32,470 bases of DNA from Paludibacteraceae bacterium (GTDB lineage Bacteria > Bacteroidota > Bacteroidia > Bacteroidales > Paludibacteraceae). This document shows, piece by piece, positions 13,712 through 21,716 of the stretch; position 1 is the stretch's first letter; the number at the start of each line of letters is the position of its first letter. The notes under the pieces are model-generated. The model saw only the letters and a list, made by a program, of their open reading frames with translations. It had not been told where the DNA came from and made no database searches. The position numbers and the translations under genes were made by a program. The DNA is taken from assembly GCA_024399545.1 (NCBI GenBank), contig JAKSNS010000029.1, forward strand, positions 1 to 32,470. Direction: 5' to 3'.

Positions 13712-15304
13712 ATGGAAGATTTTTTGACAAGGCAATATCCTGTGGGCAATGACGATTTCGTCAAAATCAGGAAACAGGGTCAACTTTATGTGGATAAGAC
13801 GGAACTTATCTGGCGGATGATTAATCTGTCAGAATGGATATTCCTTAGCCGTCCACGCAGATTCGGCAAAACATTGCTGACATCAACATTACAGGCTTAT
13901 TTTGAGGGGCGGAAGGAGTTGTTCGAGGGACTTGCCATAGCAGAACATACGAAGGAGTGGGTGAAATATCCTGTGTTGCGGTTCAATATGTCGGAGGTGA
14001 AGGACGTGCCGATTGACCAAATCCAATCGAGAATCGGACGGCAATTAAAAGGTTATGAATCGATTTATGGACGAGATGATGATGATATGATGCCAGGAGC
14101 GAGATTGGCTGGATTGATAGAACGTGCGTACAATCAGACTGGTCTTGGCGTAGTGCTGATATTCGACGAGTATGACGCGCCTCTGCTTAACAAACTGGAC
14201 AATCAGGAACTACTTGCGAAGACACGTACCATCATGCAGGAGTTCTATGGTCCCATCAAATCATGCTCGGCTTACGAAAGGTTCACGTTCATAACAGGGA
14301 TAACGAAGTTCTCGCAGCTGAGCATATTCTCGACCCTGAACAACCTGAACAACATTTCAATGCTGCCGCAGTTCGCTGCCCTGACGGGCTTTACGGACGA
14401 GGAGATAGACACTGTTTTCCGTCCTGACATTGAACGTCTGGGCAGGACAATGGGCGTGGGCTATGACGAGGTGCGGGGGATGCTGCGGAAGAGATATGAC
14501 GGGTATTATTTCACAGAGGCAAAGGTGGCTGTGTATAATCCCTTCAGCCTCCTTAGTGCCTTCGCCAATCAGAAAATGGAGGATTACTGGTTCAAGACAG
14601 CCACGCCGTCCTTCATATTCAAGGTGATGCAGAGGTATAAGACTGACATCACCTCCCTTGAGCGGTTGCTGGCGCCGGCGGACGGTTTTGACGTGCCGAC
14701 AGAGGCAATGACCAGTGCCCTGCCTCTGCTGTATCAGAGCGGCTACCTGACCATCAAGGACTATGACCGTGAGACAAATATCTATACTTTGGATTTTCCG
14801 AACTTAGAGGTGAGGACCGGTTTCGTCAAAGGCTTGACGCAGACGTATCTTGGCGTGGAAAGCGCCGATACGCAAGTGGGTTTTGCCCTGAAGTTCTGGC
14901 AGGCTCTCCGCAAGGACGACATCGAGCTTGCCCTCCGTGAGATGAAGGCGTATATGGCAGGGTTGCCGTACGTTGAGGGGTTCAAGAAGAAACTCGGGGA
15001 GGTTTCGACTGCCGAGGGATTCTATGAGTGGACGTTTTACATTATCTTCTCGATGCTGAACGTATATGTGCGCACGCAGGTGAAGTGCATAAAGGGACGC
15101 ATAGACATACTGATAAAGATGCCTGACACAATATATGTGATGGAACTCAAGCTTCACGGCACACCATTGTCGGCATTGAAGCAGATTGAGAGCGGTGATT
15201 ACGGAGTGCCTTACTCGACAGACGGGCGCAAGGTTGTGAAAGTCGGCATACGTTTCGACATGACGAAGTTGGCAGTTAAGGATTGGAAAGTGAAGTTTGA
15301 ATAA
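13712..15304 (+). CDS. AAA-ATPase_like / PD-(D/E)XK nuclease-like protein
   Basis: A 530-residue member of the large Bacteroidales family combining AAA-ATPase_like and PDDEXK_9 domains. N-terminal ATPase: Walker A RPRRFGKT (47-54) and Walker B VVLIFDEYDAP (about 147-157), with a sensor-like ITGITKFS. C-terminal nuclease fold: GRIDILIK with Asp465 and VMELKL with Glu478-x-Lys480, the D...ExK signature, so catalytic residues are present. These genes occur in many variable copies per genome; a role in DNA processing or defence has been suggested but is not established. It is about four-fifths identical by eye to the protein at 26507. It has its own promoter and converges on the ATPase gene ending at 15437, with no clear terminator between them. 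Confidence 0.9.
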   Translation: MEDFLTRQYPVGNDDFVKIRKQGQLYVDKTELIWRMINLSEWIFLSRPRRFGKTLLTSTLQAYFEGRKELFEGLAIAEHTKEWVKYPVLRFNMSEVKDVPIDQIQSRIGRQLKGYESIYGRDDDDMMPGARLAGLIERAYNQTGLGVVLIFDEYDAPLLNKLDNQELLAKTRTIMQEFYGPIKSCSAYERFTFITGITKFSQLSIFSTLNNLNNISMLPQFAALTGFTDEEIDTVFRPDIERLGRTMGVGYDEVRGMLRKRYDGYYFTEAKVAVYNPFSLLSAFANQKMEDYWFKTATPSFIFKVMQRYKTDITSLERLLAPADGFDVPTEAMTSALPLLYQSGYLTIKDYDRETNIYTLDFPNLEVRTGFVKGLTQTYLGVESADTQVGFALKFWQALRKDDIELALREMKAYMAGLPYVEGFKKKLGEVSTAEGFYEWTFYIIFSMLNVYVRTQVKCIKGRIDILIKMPDTIYVMELKLHGTPLSALKQIESGDYGVPYSTDGRKVVKVGIRFDMTKLAVKDWKVKFE

Positions 15305-15436
15305 GTGTATGTGAAGCTTTCCAAGAGAACCTTATTTCCGCAATCTAAAGCATTAACAATTATCATAAGAAATCATCTATCCTTATGGTCGGAAATTTCT
15401 GAGAATCTCAGTGCTTTGCAAAGGCAGAATAATAAT

Positions 15437-16564
15437 TCACAACACATTCCTCTTCAGCCACTCTTCCATAATTGGGTCGGCTATTGTCACGCCTTCTGAC
15501 GTTGTAGTGACTATTTCAGAGTTTGTCAGAGATTCCTTCAGTCTCTTCACGTTTGTTGGTGAACCGAGATTATACTCTTCGCGAATATTTGTTTTCGAGA
15601 AATCCTTGTGTATGCCCCTGATAATGGCACGTATGAAATTGAGTTGATAAGATGTCAGATGTTCAGTCTGTGCAGTGAATAATGGTGCGTTCTCTTGCAG
15701 CAAATCCTGAAAAGACTTTTCTATTATTGCTTCTGTCACAGCCGAATATGTATTGACCAAGGTCAGCCATGCCAGTTGCTGTATGTACGATGGGTTGAGT
15801 TTGGTCATCTGGCATATCTTTGCTGCGAACGATTCGTCTATTGATTTTCCTTCTCTTGCGAACCCTTTGGTTATGTAGGGTATCCATTTTTCCTCCTCTA
15901 TCGGGTTTAATGGCACAATGTCTCCGAATTTGTAGAACGGGTAGCTGCGGTCAAGGAAAAGTGATTCCATCATGTGCTTCTTGCTTCCAAAAAGGCAATA
16001 GGTAACATTTGGTTGGTGTTGCCACACCGAACGCATTCTTTTCTGTACCGTCAATGAGTCTGGAAAATTGCCAACTTGTTGAAACTCATCTATACATATC
16101 AGGATTTCTATGCCTTTCTTTGACGCTATCGTCTGCGGCAGTTGATAGACCTCTTCCGGCTTATGTGTCTTTGAGTTTATTCCGAGCGACAAACTCCAAT
16201 CGTTCATTCCTCCGTCAAATGAATATGATATTTTAGGTGAGAGTCGCATCAGGAACTCGCCTGCACTGTTTTTGATTTCGTCCAATTTGTTATTTGTCTG
16301 ACTAAGTATCTCTGATGCGAATTTGTTGCAGAAATCATACTCGTTGCGACAAGCGAAAGCATCAAAGAAGACAACGTATAGCGATTTCGACCGCACTTTT
16401 GCTATCGTTCTTTGTACGATTGATGTTTTGCCCCAACGTCTTGGTGACATAAGAATGGTGTTTATGCCATGCGTGAAATTCATCGTTAGTCGCTCACATT
16501 CCTGTTCACGACCGATGAAATTTGCCTCATCCACAGCTTTGCCAAACACAAAAGGTCTATCCAT
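15437..16564 (-). CDS. ATPase_2-type (STAND-like) ATP-binding protein
   Basis: A 375-residue P-loop ATPase of the archaeal-type ATPase_2 group. FIGRE (16-20) is the conserved entry motif, Walker A is SPRRWGKTS (40-48) and Walker B ILICIDEFQQ has Asp159-Glu160. The C-terminal 90 residues look like a winged helix, ending in VTIADPIMEEWLKR, typical of this family. No partner enzyme domain is fused. It is a divergent paralogue of the next gene upstream (same order of motifs, same length), but has its own promoter with a large palindrome at the predicted transcription start. The function of this family in Bacteroidota is not settled; sensors, AbiEii-like or NTPase regulators are options. Confidence 0.85.
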   Translation of the reverse strand: MDRPFVFGKAVDEANFIGREQECERLTMNFTHGINTILMSPRRWGKTSIVQRTIAKVRSKSLYVVFFDAFACRNEYDFCNKFASEILSQTNNKLDEIKNSAGEFLMRLSPKISYSFDGGMNDWSLSLGINSKTHKPEEVYQLPQTIASKKGIEILICIDEFQQVGNFPDSLTVQKRMRSVWQHQPNVTYCLFGSKKHMMESLFLDRSYPFYKFGDIVPLNPIEEEKWIPYITKGFAREGKSIDESFAAKICQMTKLNPSYIQQLAWLTLVNTYSAVTEAIIEKSFQDLLQENAPLFTAQTEHLTSYQLNFIRAIIRGIHKDFSKTNIREEYNLGSPTNVKRLKESLTNSEIVTTTSEGVTIADPIMEEWLKRNVL

Positions 16565-16594
16565 AACAAACTGTTTATCAATATGCTATAACCA

Positions 16595-16638
16595 ACACAA
16601 GGTTGTGCGACACAATGTTGTGTCACACAACCTTGTGT
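16595..16638. promoter_or_regulatory. 44-bp near-perfect palindrome at the predicted transcription start
   Basis: The outer arms ACACAAGGTTGTG (16595-16607) and CACAACCTTGTGT (16626-16638) are perfect. The inner arms GACACAA (16609-16615) and TTGTGTC (16618-16624) are perfect. Only the pair 16608/16625 mismatches, and the centre is TG. It starts within a few bases of the start site predicted from the promoter at 16645-16676, so it is either an operator or a hairpin at the very 5' end of the mRNA. There is no T tract, so it is not a normal terminator. Confidence 0.85.
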
Positions 16639-16644
16639 CGCCTG

Positions 16645-16676
16645 CAAAGATACGGTTTTTATTTGACATTAGCAAA
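16645..16676 (-). promoter_or_regulatory. Promoter of the downstream ATPase gene (16564)
   Basis: Minus strand TTTG (complement of 16673-16676), 20 bp, TATCTTTG (complement of 16645-16652). The 41-bp segment 16643-16683 recurs at 17917-17957 with one difference. Confidence 0.85.
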
Positions 16677-16748
16677 CATTCCACCCAAAAATATCGCAGC
16701 TTTCTCAAATATGTGGTAATAAATCACAATCCCACAAAAAACGAGGGG

Positions 16749-17879
16749 TCAATAGCATCTCTTTATCCAACATTCAAGAAAGAGGTCATAGAGGGAATAA
16801 ACGCCTTGTTCCATTGTCACAAAATCTTTGTCAAGCAGTCCGCGTATAGCTGACTGTACCGAACTTGATGACGACAGGCGATTTTTGCGGATGAAATTTG
16901 AGGAGGTAATGGATTTTGAAGGACCGGACTTGGCAAGTGCGACAAGAAGGGCTTTTTGCTTCTCTGGAATACGGAAAAGAGTCTCTTTGAAACTGTATTC
17001 TAAAGTATCCAAAATGTAGTTGAGCGCACTGTCAACATCATCAGGTGTGCATGTCTCGCCTACGGCTGTCTGCCAGAAAAGTGTGTTGAAAAGTTTCTGG
17101 GAATACCATGTAATCCCACGGCTGTATGAATAGACAGCCTCCGTTACGCCTGAAGCGAGATGCTTCCCTGCTCTCTCGAAATGTGAACGTGCAAAAGCAT
17201 CGTATTTCGCCATGTTTATGGCACCAAGATGCATGACCGAGACACTTTGGAAAAATGGTCTTGCCGCCGACGTGAACATTTCGCTCATGACATGCCTCTG
17301 ACTGCTGGCAAAAATGAAACGTGCATTGTGACAGCGTTGTATATAAGTGCGGAGTGTCGCCTCGATGTTCTTTTCTGGATATTGTGATATCTGCTGAAAT
17401 TCGTCAATGGCCACAATGCAGGGACTTTCGGCGCGTTCGAGATAGTCAAAAATCTCGTCGAGCGTTGTTTCGGGGTGATGAATGTCCCCTACCTGTACAT
17501 TAAACGAAGGCTCGCCCATCGGAGAGATTGTAATGCCTGCTTGTAGCGAATGGACAGTATCCCAGAATGATTGCAGCATTCTGAGTCCTTTCGGTTTTAA
17601 TCTGCGCACTATCTCCTGACTCATGCGGAAAACCAGTTCAGAAAGTGAGCAGGTGTCGTAAATGTCAACAAAAAATGTCAGATAACCATTCAAATCATCT
17701 TGCCCGAAACAATGGTGAATTAGCCCCGATTTGCCAATTCTGCGAGTCGCAATGAGAGCAACATTGTTTCCATTTACTATTTCGCTACAAAGTTGACGTG
17801 TCTCTGCTTCCCTGTCGCAGAAATAATCGACGCCTTCATATCCGCTGATAACAAATGGGTTAACTGGCTGTTTTGTCAT
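16749..17879 (-). CDS. ATPase_2-type (STAND-like) ATP-binding protein, paralogue
   Basis: A 376-residue P-loop protein: Walker A ATRRIGKSG (44-52), Walker B CIVAIDEFQQ with Asp159-Glu160, and a sensor-like FIFASSQRH. A C-terminal winged-helix region (about 290-376) ends VYSLYDLFLECWIKR. Compared with the paralogue downstream, the core motifs align at nearly the same residue numbers, but the overall sequence is clearly diverged. It is separated from that gene by about 185 bp with an independent promoter, so the two are not a simple operon. No fused effector domain is visible. Its function is unknown; tandem paralogues with copied promoters suggest local duplication including the control region. 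Confidence 0.85.
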   Translation of the reverse strand: MTKQPVNPFVISGYEGVDYFCDREAETRQLCSEIVNGNNVALIATRRIGKSGLIHHCFGQDDLNGYLTFFVDIYDTCSLSELVFRMSQEIVRRLKPKGLRMLQSFWDTVHSLQAGITISPMGEPSFNVQVGDIHHPETTLDEIFDYLERAESPCIVAIDEFQQISQYPEKNIEATLRTYIQRCHNARFIFASSQRHVMSEMFTSAARPFFQSVSVMHLGAINMAKYDAFARSHFERAGKHLASGVTEAVYSYSRGITWYSQKLFNTLFWQTAVGETCTPDDVDSALNYILDTLEYSFKETLFRIPEKQKALLVALAKSGPSKSITSSNFIRKNRLSSSSSVQSAIRGLLDKDFVTMEQGVYSLYDLFLECWIKRCY

Positions 17880-17918
17880 TTTATTATTTTATAATAATGC
17901 AAAGATAATAAATCGTTG

Positions 17919-17950
17919 CAAAGTTACGGTTTTTATTTGACATTAGCAAA
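17919..17950 (-). promoter_or_regulatory. Promoter of the upstream ATPase gene (17879)
   Basis: Minus strand TTTG (complement of 17947-17950), 20 bp, TAACTTTG (complement of 17919-17926). It lies in a 41-bp copy (17917-17957) of the promoter at 16643-16683. A second -7-like TATCTTTG at 17900-17907 has no -33 at the right distance. Confidence 0.85.
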
Positions 17951-17994
17951 CATTCCAACCTAAAATTGATTATGGTTTTTGTGATTTTTAATAA

Positions 17995-18181
17995 GGGTGG
18001 TTCTATTAATTAGGTTGAGACGATTTTGAAGTTTATTTTTAGCGGATTGCTGTGCGGAAGGAGGGAGCAATGCGGGCATTGTGACCGACTAACAATCAGC
18101 AAGATGCAAAAATAAATTCAAAAGCGTCCAATCATGAAGCATCAGCCTTGTTTCCTAAAAACATAATTAATAGAACCACCC
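17995..18181. mobile_element. MITE-like element, 187 bp
   Basis: Perfect 18-bp terminal inverted repeats GGGTGGTTCTATTAATTA (17995-18012) and its complement (18164-18181), flanked by TAA on both sides (17992-17994, 18182-18184). Inside, a second imperfect inverted pair (about 18018-18042 and 18110-18128, GACG.TTTTGAA.TTTATTTTT) extends the symmetry. No coding capacity is present. A 3-bp TNA duplication is typical of IS5-family (IS1031-group) transposition, so it may be a non-autonomous derivative; no matching transposase lies in the window. Confidence 0.7.
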
Positions 18182-18230
18182 TAAATTAGTAAATCTGATT
18201 GAAAAAGTCTATTCCGCCAATATTGACTTT

Positions 18231-18980
18231 TCATTTATCTACCCTTAATCCATCTGCCAACTCTGGATTGAAGTATTTTATCCAGGCTTCATAAACATCT
18301 TGCGCTGACTGCATTGTGCCGACAAGGAACTCTGGTGTTTGACCGAATTCTGACAGTCCACGGTAGTAATACATTTTATGCTCGTTGTCGATGATGAATG
18401 GCATTACACTGTTTCTGAGACATTCACGGAACAGGATGAGTCTCCCCACACGGCCATTGCCGTCCTGGAACGGGTGAATATTCTCGAAGCGCCAATGCAG
18501 TTCTGTAAGTGTGTAGATTGAAATCTCCTTTTGTGATTCGTACCATTGCAAAAGGGAACGCATCTCGTTTTCCACATTCTCTGGTTTGCATGTTTCCCTG
18601 CCTCCAACTTCGTTGGCAAGTTTTTTCCATCCCCCTACAACAAAATATGGCTTCTGTGCATCTGCCGTGCTGGTTTTGATTATGCGGTGAAACTCCTTGA
18701 TTATAGATTCTGTCAATGGTTCATCTATAGTGTGCAACAGAAAATCGAAAGCCACAAAATGGTTCGTGGTTTCAATAATATCATCCACTGGTATGGCATC
18801 CTGATTCTTGAAACCGATGGTTCGTGTTTCAAAGATGTAACGTGTCTGTTCCTCTGTCAGTTTGCTGCCTTCTATTCTGTTGGAGTTGTATGCCAGTTGC
18901 ACCTGGGTCTTATGGTAGAGTCCTCCCTTACGCTTTGAATTGCATTCGTCTATGAGGAATGTTATGAGTTTGTTCCGCAT
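18231..18980 (-). CDS. Fic-domain protein (probable AMP transferase)
   Basis: A 249-residue Fic/DOC protein. The catalytic loop HPFQDGNGRVGR (169-180) matches the canonical HPFx(D/E)GNGRxxR, so transfer of a nucleoside monophosphate, usually AMP, to a protein hydroxyl is expected. The N-terminal region has SNRIEG (33-38), which fits the inhibitory (S/T)xxxE(G/N) motif placed N-terminal to the Fic core (class II), so activity is probably self-restrained. An earlier ATG at 19016 would overlap the upstream lipoprotein gene by 23 bp; 18980 leaves a 13-bp gap and fits family N-termini. It probably shares a transcript with the lipoprotein gene. Targets cannot be read from sequence. Confidence 0.9.
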   Translation of the reverse strand: MRNKLITFLIDECNSKRKGGLYHKTQVQLAYNSNRIEGSKLTEEQTRYIFETRTIGFKNQDAIPVDDIIETTNHFVAFDFLLHTIDEPLTESIIKEFHRIIKTSTADAQKPYFVVGGWKKLANEVGGRETCKPENVENEMRSLLQWYESQKEISIYTLTELHWRFENIHPFQDGNGRVGRLILFRECLRNSVMPFIIDNEHKMYYYRGLSEFGQTPEFLVGTMQSAQDVYEAWIKYFNPELADGLRVDK

Positions 18981-18993
18981 ATCGTATGAATAA

Positions 18994-19560
18994 TTAGAAA
19001 TCAAACGCCTCCCCATTTCTGAACATCAGATTCACCTGCCAGATGTTGAGATGGTTTAGCCGTTTGATGGCTATCGAGTTGCGCTCGTTGTAATCCTCCT
19101 CGGTATGCCAACGTTCGTTTATGCTTATGTCGTTGCTGCCCAAAAACTCCGCCGAAATAGTGTCAACTGTCATTGGGTCGGTCGAACTCATCTCGTTATA
19201 AGGGTCGTTATAGATGATTTTCGCTCCATAGAAAGGGTGTGTATCCTTGCAGTACTCGCGCAACTCCTTGTATCTTTTCAGAGCCTCGGCAGGGTCGAAA
19301 GTATTAACCGTCATATATATCCCTGCCACTTTCTCGTTGTCGCCCATGCTTGGAATCAACGTCACGAGCGTGTCGCCATGCTCATAAACCACCTGCACGG
19401 CAATCTTTCTGTCAAACCGGAAACCCATATCTTCCAGTTTCCCGGCTGTTTCGGTCATACTTTTCCCCAAAGAATCCTTTACTGTCTCTGGCAGTTTTGT
19501 ACAACTAACATTCAACAGCACAACGACTAAGGTAATTACATAAAAAAATTTCCCTTTCAT
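18994..19560 (-). CDS. Lipoprotein of unknown function
   Basis: A 188-residue protein starting at ATG 19560 with a lipoprotein signal (KGKFFYVITLVVVLLNVSC, Cys at residue 20). The mature part is soluble with mixed structure and no motif I recognise (VAGIYMTVNTFDPAEALKRYKEL). The longer frame from 19629 would place 23 extra residues ahead of the signal and cross the promoter, so it is rejected. It is divergent from metG, sharing a symmetric promoter region, and lies directly upstream of the Fic gene. Outer- or inner-membrane attachment in the periplasm is expected. Confidence 0.8.
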   Translation of the reverse strand: MKGKFFYVITLVVVLLNVSCTKLPETVKDSLGKSMTETAGKLEDMGFRFDRKIAVQVVYEHGDTLVTLIPSMGDNEKVAGIYMTVNTFDPAEALKRYKELREYCKDTHPFYGAKIIYNDPYNEMSSTDPMTVDTISAEFLGSNDISINERWHTEEDYNERNSIAIKRLNHLNIWQVNLMFRNGEAFDF

Positions 19561-19586
19561 AGTAAAAATAGATTGTTTCAAAGGTG

Positions 19587-19615
19587 CAAAGGTAACAAAA
19601 ATTTTTGTAACTTTG
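19587..19615. promoter_or_regulatory. Divergent overlapping promoters in a near-palindrome (lipoprotein / metG)
   Basis: The minus-strand -7 box TACCTTTG (complement of 19587-19594) and plus-strand -7 box TAACTTTG (19608-19615) face away from each other around the perfect core ACAAAAATTTTTGT. The outer GGTGCAAAG and CTTTGCACC complete the symmetry with one bulge and one mismatch (19583-19619). Neither has a good -33 TTTG. Confidence 0.65.
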
Positions 19616-19659
19616 CACCCTAAATGCAATTTATTTCCGAGTAATAAAAATCACTATAT

Positions 19660-21699
19660 ATGAAACAGTTCAAACGCACCCTTGTCACCACCGCACTGCC
19701 TTACGCCAATGGTCCTGTGCATATTGGACATCTTGCGGGAGTCTATGTCCCTGCGGACATTTATGTACGTTATCTCCGACTGAAAGGCGAAGAGGTTCTT
19801 TTCGTGGGAGGTAGTGACGAACACGGTGTGCCAATCACCATCAAGGCAAAAAAAGAGGGTGTCACCCCTCAGGACATCGTTGACCGTTATCATGAGATAA
19901 TCAAAAAATCTTTTGAGGAGCTTGGTATCTCTTACGACATCTATTCCCGCACCTCCTCGAAAATACACCACGAGACCTCATCTGAGTTCTTCCGCCATCT
20001 TTACGAGAAGGGGGAGTTTGTCGAGAAAACCTCTGAGCAGTATTATGACCCCGAGGCTCACCAGTTTCTTGCCGACCGTTACATCATGGGTACCTGCCCT
20101 CATTGCAAAAACCCTAATGCCTACGGTGATCAATGCGAGGCTTGTGGCACTTCGCTCAGTCCCCTTGACCTCATAGACCCTCACTCCACAATATCAGGAG
20201 CAAAACCTATCCTCAAACCTACAAAACACTGGTATCTCCCTCTTGACAAACATCAGGAGTGGCTTTCCAAGTGGATTCTTGAGGATCACAAAGAGTGGAA
20301 AACCAATGTCTATGGTCAGTGTAAATCGTGGCTTGACCTTGGGCTTCAGCCACGTGCCGTAAGCCGCGACCTTGACTGGGGTGTTCCTGTGCCTGTAGAG
20401 GGTGCTGATGGTAAGGTGCTTTATGTATGGTTTGATGCGCCAATAGGTTATATTTCCAACACCCGTGAGCTTCTGCCTAATGACTGGGAGAAGTGGTGGA
20501 AGGACAAGGAGACGCGTATGTTGCATTTCATAGGCAAGGACAACATCGTCTTTCACTGCATCGTCTTCCCAGCAATGCTGAAGGCTGAGGGCAGCTACAA
20601 CCTTCCTGACAACGTTCCTGCCAACGAGTTCCTCAACCTTGAGGGTGACAAGATTTCCACCTCCCGCAACTGGGCTGTCTGGTTGCACGAATATCTGCAA
20701 GAGATGCCCGGAAAGCAGGATGTCCTTCGTTACGTGCTTACCGCCAATGCTCCTGAAACCAAGGATAATGACTTCACATGGAAGGATTTCCAGACACGCA
20801 ACAACAGCGAGCTTGTGGCAATTTTCGGTAACTTTGTCAACCGTGCCTTGGTGCTTACGCAGAAATTCTACGGTGGGGTAGTGCCTGCAATTGGTGAATT
20901 GGCAGAAATTGACCGTCAGACTCTTACTGAGTTTCAGAACGTCAAGGCGAATATGGAGCATTACCTTGACATTTTCCGTTTCCGCGATGCTCTGAAAGAG
21001 GCTATGGAGCTTGCACGTATCGGCAACAAATACTTAGCTGATATGGAACCTTGGAAACTCATCAAGACAGACGAGGCACGTACTGCTACAATCATGCACG
21101 TTGCCCTTCAGATAGCCGCCAATCTCGCCATTGCCTTTGAGCCTTTCACACCTTTCACGGCAAAGAAACTCCGCAATATGCTCTCTATGGGTGAGATTAA
21201 ATGGTCTGACCTTGGGCGTATTGACATCCTCAAGGAAGGAGACAAAATCGGTAAGGTTGAACTTCTGTTCGAGAAGATTGAGGATGACGTGATAGCCTTC
21301 CAGATTAACAAACTCCAGGAGACAAAGAAGAAAAACGAGATAGACAACTATAAACCTGCCGAGGTTAAGGCTAACGTGCCTTTCGAGGAGTGGGAGAAGA
21401 CTGACATCCGTGTCGCCACTGTCCTGGAATGCACCAAAGTGCCAAAGGCTGACAAGCTTCTGCAATTTCGTTTAGATGACGGCATGGGCGGACGTACCAT
21501 AGTTTCGGGCATTGCGCAGAGTTATCCAGAGCCTGAGAAACTTGTGGGTCGTCAAGTACTCTTTATTGCTAATTTCGAGCCACGCAAACTCCGTGGGATT
21601 ATGTCCGAGGGTATGATACTTTCGGCTGTAGATGCTGATGGCAAACTTGTGCTTTGCGAGCCTTCGCGTGAAGTTAAGCCTGGTTCGACTGTTGGATGA
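19660..21699 (+). CDS. metG: Methionyl-tRNA synthetase
   Basis: Cytoplasmic class I aminoacyl-tRNA synthetase charging tRNA-Met, 679 residues, a usual length for the form with a C-terminal tRNA-binding domain. The HIGH motif is at 21-24 ([14 protein letters not shown]). A zinc-binding insert has [18 protein letters not shown]. The KMSKS-type loop reads KISTSRN. The anticodon-binding helical domain follows, and the C-terminal OB fold (about 575-679) begins [20 protein letters not shown]. The stop overlaps the first possible start of the BspA-like gene, suggesting cotranscription with the next two genes. This is a core housekeeping gene and its assignment is secure. Confidence 0.98.
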   Translation: MKQFKRTLVTTALPYANGPVHIGHLAGVYVPADIYVRYLRLKGEEVLFVGGSDEHGVPITIKAKKEGVTPQDIVDRYHEIIKKSFEELGISYDIYSRTSSKIHHETSSEFFRHLYEKGEFVEKTSEQYYDPEAHQFLADRYIMGTCPHCKNPNAYGDQCEACGTSLSPLDLIDPHSTISGAKPILKPTKHWYLPLDKHQEWLSKWILEDHKEWKTNVYGQCKSWLDLGLQPRAVSRDLDWGVPVPVEGADGKVLYVWFDAPIGYISNTRELLPNDWEKWWKDKETRMLHFIGKDNIVFHCIVFPAMLKAEGSYNLPDNVPANEFLNLEGDKISTSRNWAVWLHEYLQEMPGKQDVLRYVLTANAPETKDNDFTWKDFQTRNNSELVAIFGNFVNRALVLTQKFYGGVVPAIGELAEIDRQTLTEFQNVKANMEHYLDIFRFRDALKEAMELARIGNKYLADMEPWKLIKTDEARTATIMHVALQIAANLAIAFEPFTPFTAKKLRNMLSMGEIKWSDLGRIDILKEGDKIGKVELLFEKIEDDVIAFQINKLQETKKKNEIDNYKPAEVKANVPFEEWEKTDIRVATVLECTKVPKADKLLQFRLDDGMGGRTIVSGIAQSYPEPEKLVGRQVLFIANFEPRKLRGIMSEGMILSAVDADGKLVLCEPSREVKPGSTVG

Positions 21700-21716
21700 T
21701 TACTCTTATTTTTGAA

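Noticed and set aside
19660-21699. Several antisense frames inside metG (e.g. 20194-20961)
   Set aside because: Shadows of a secure housekeeping gene.
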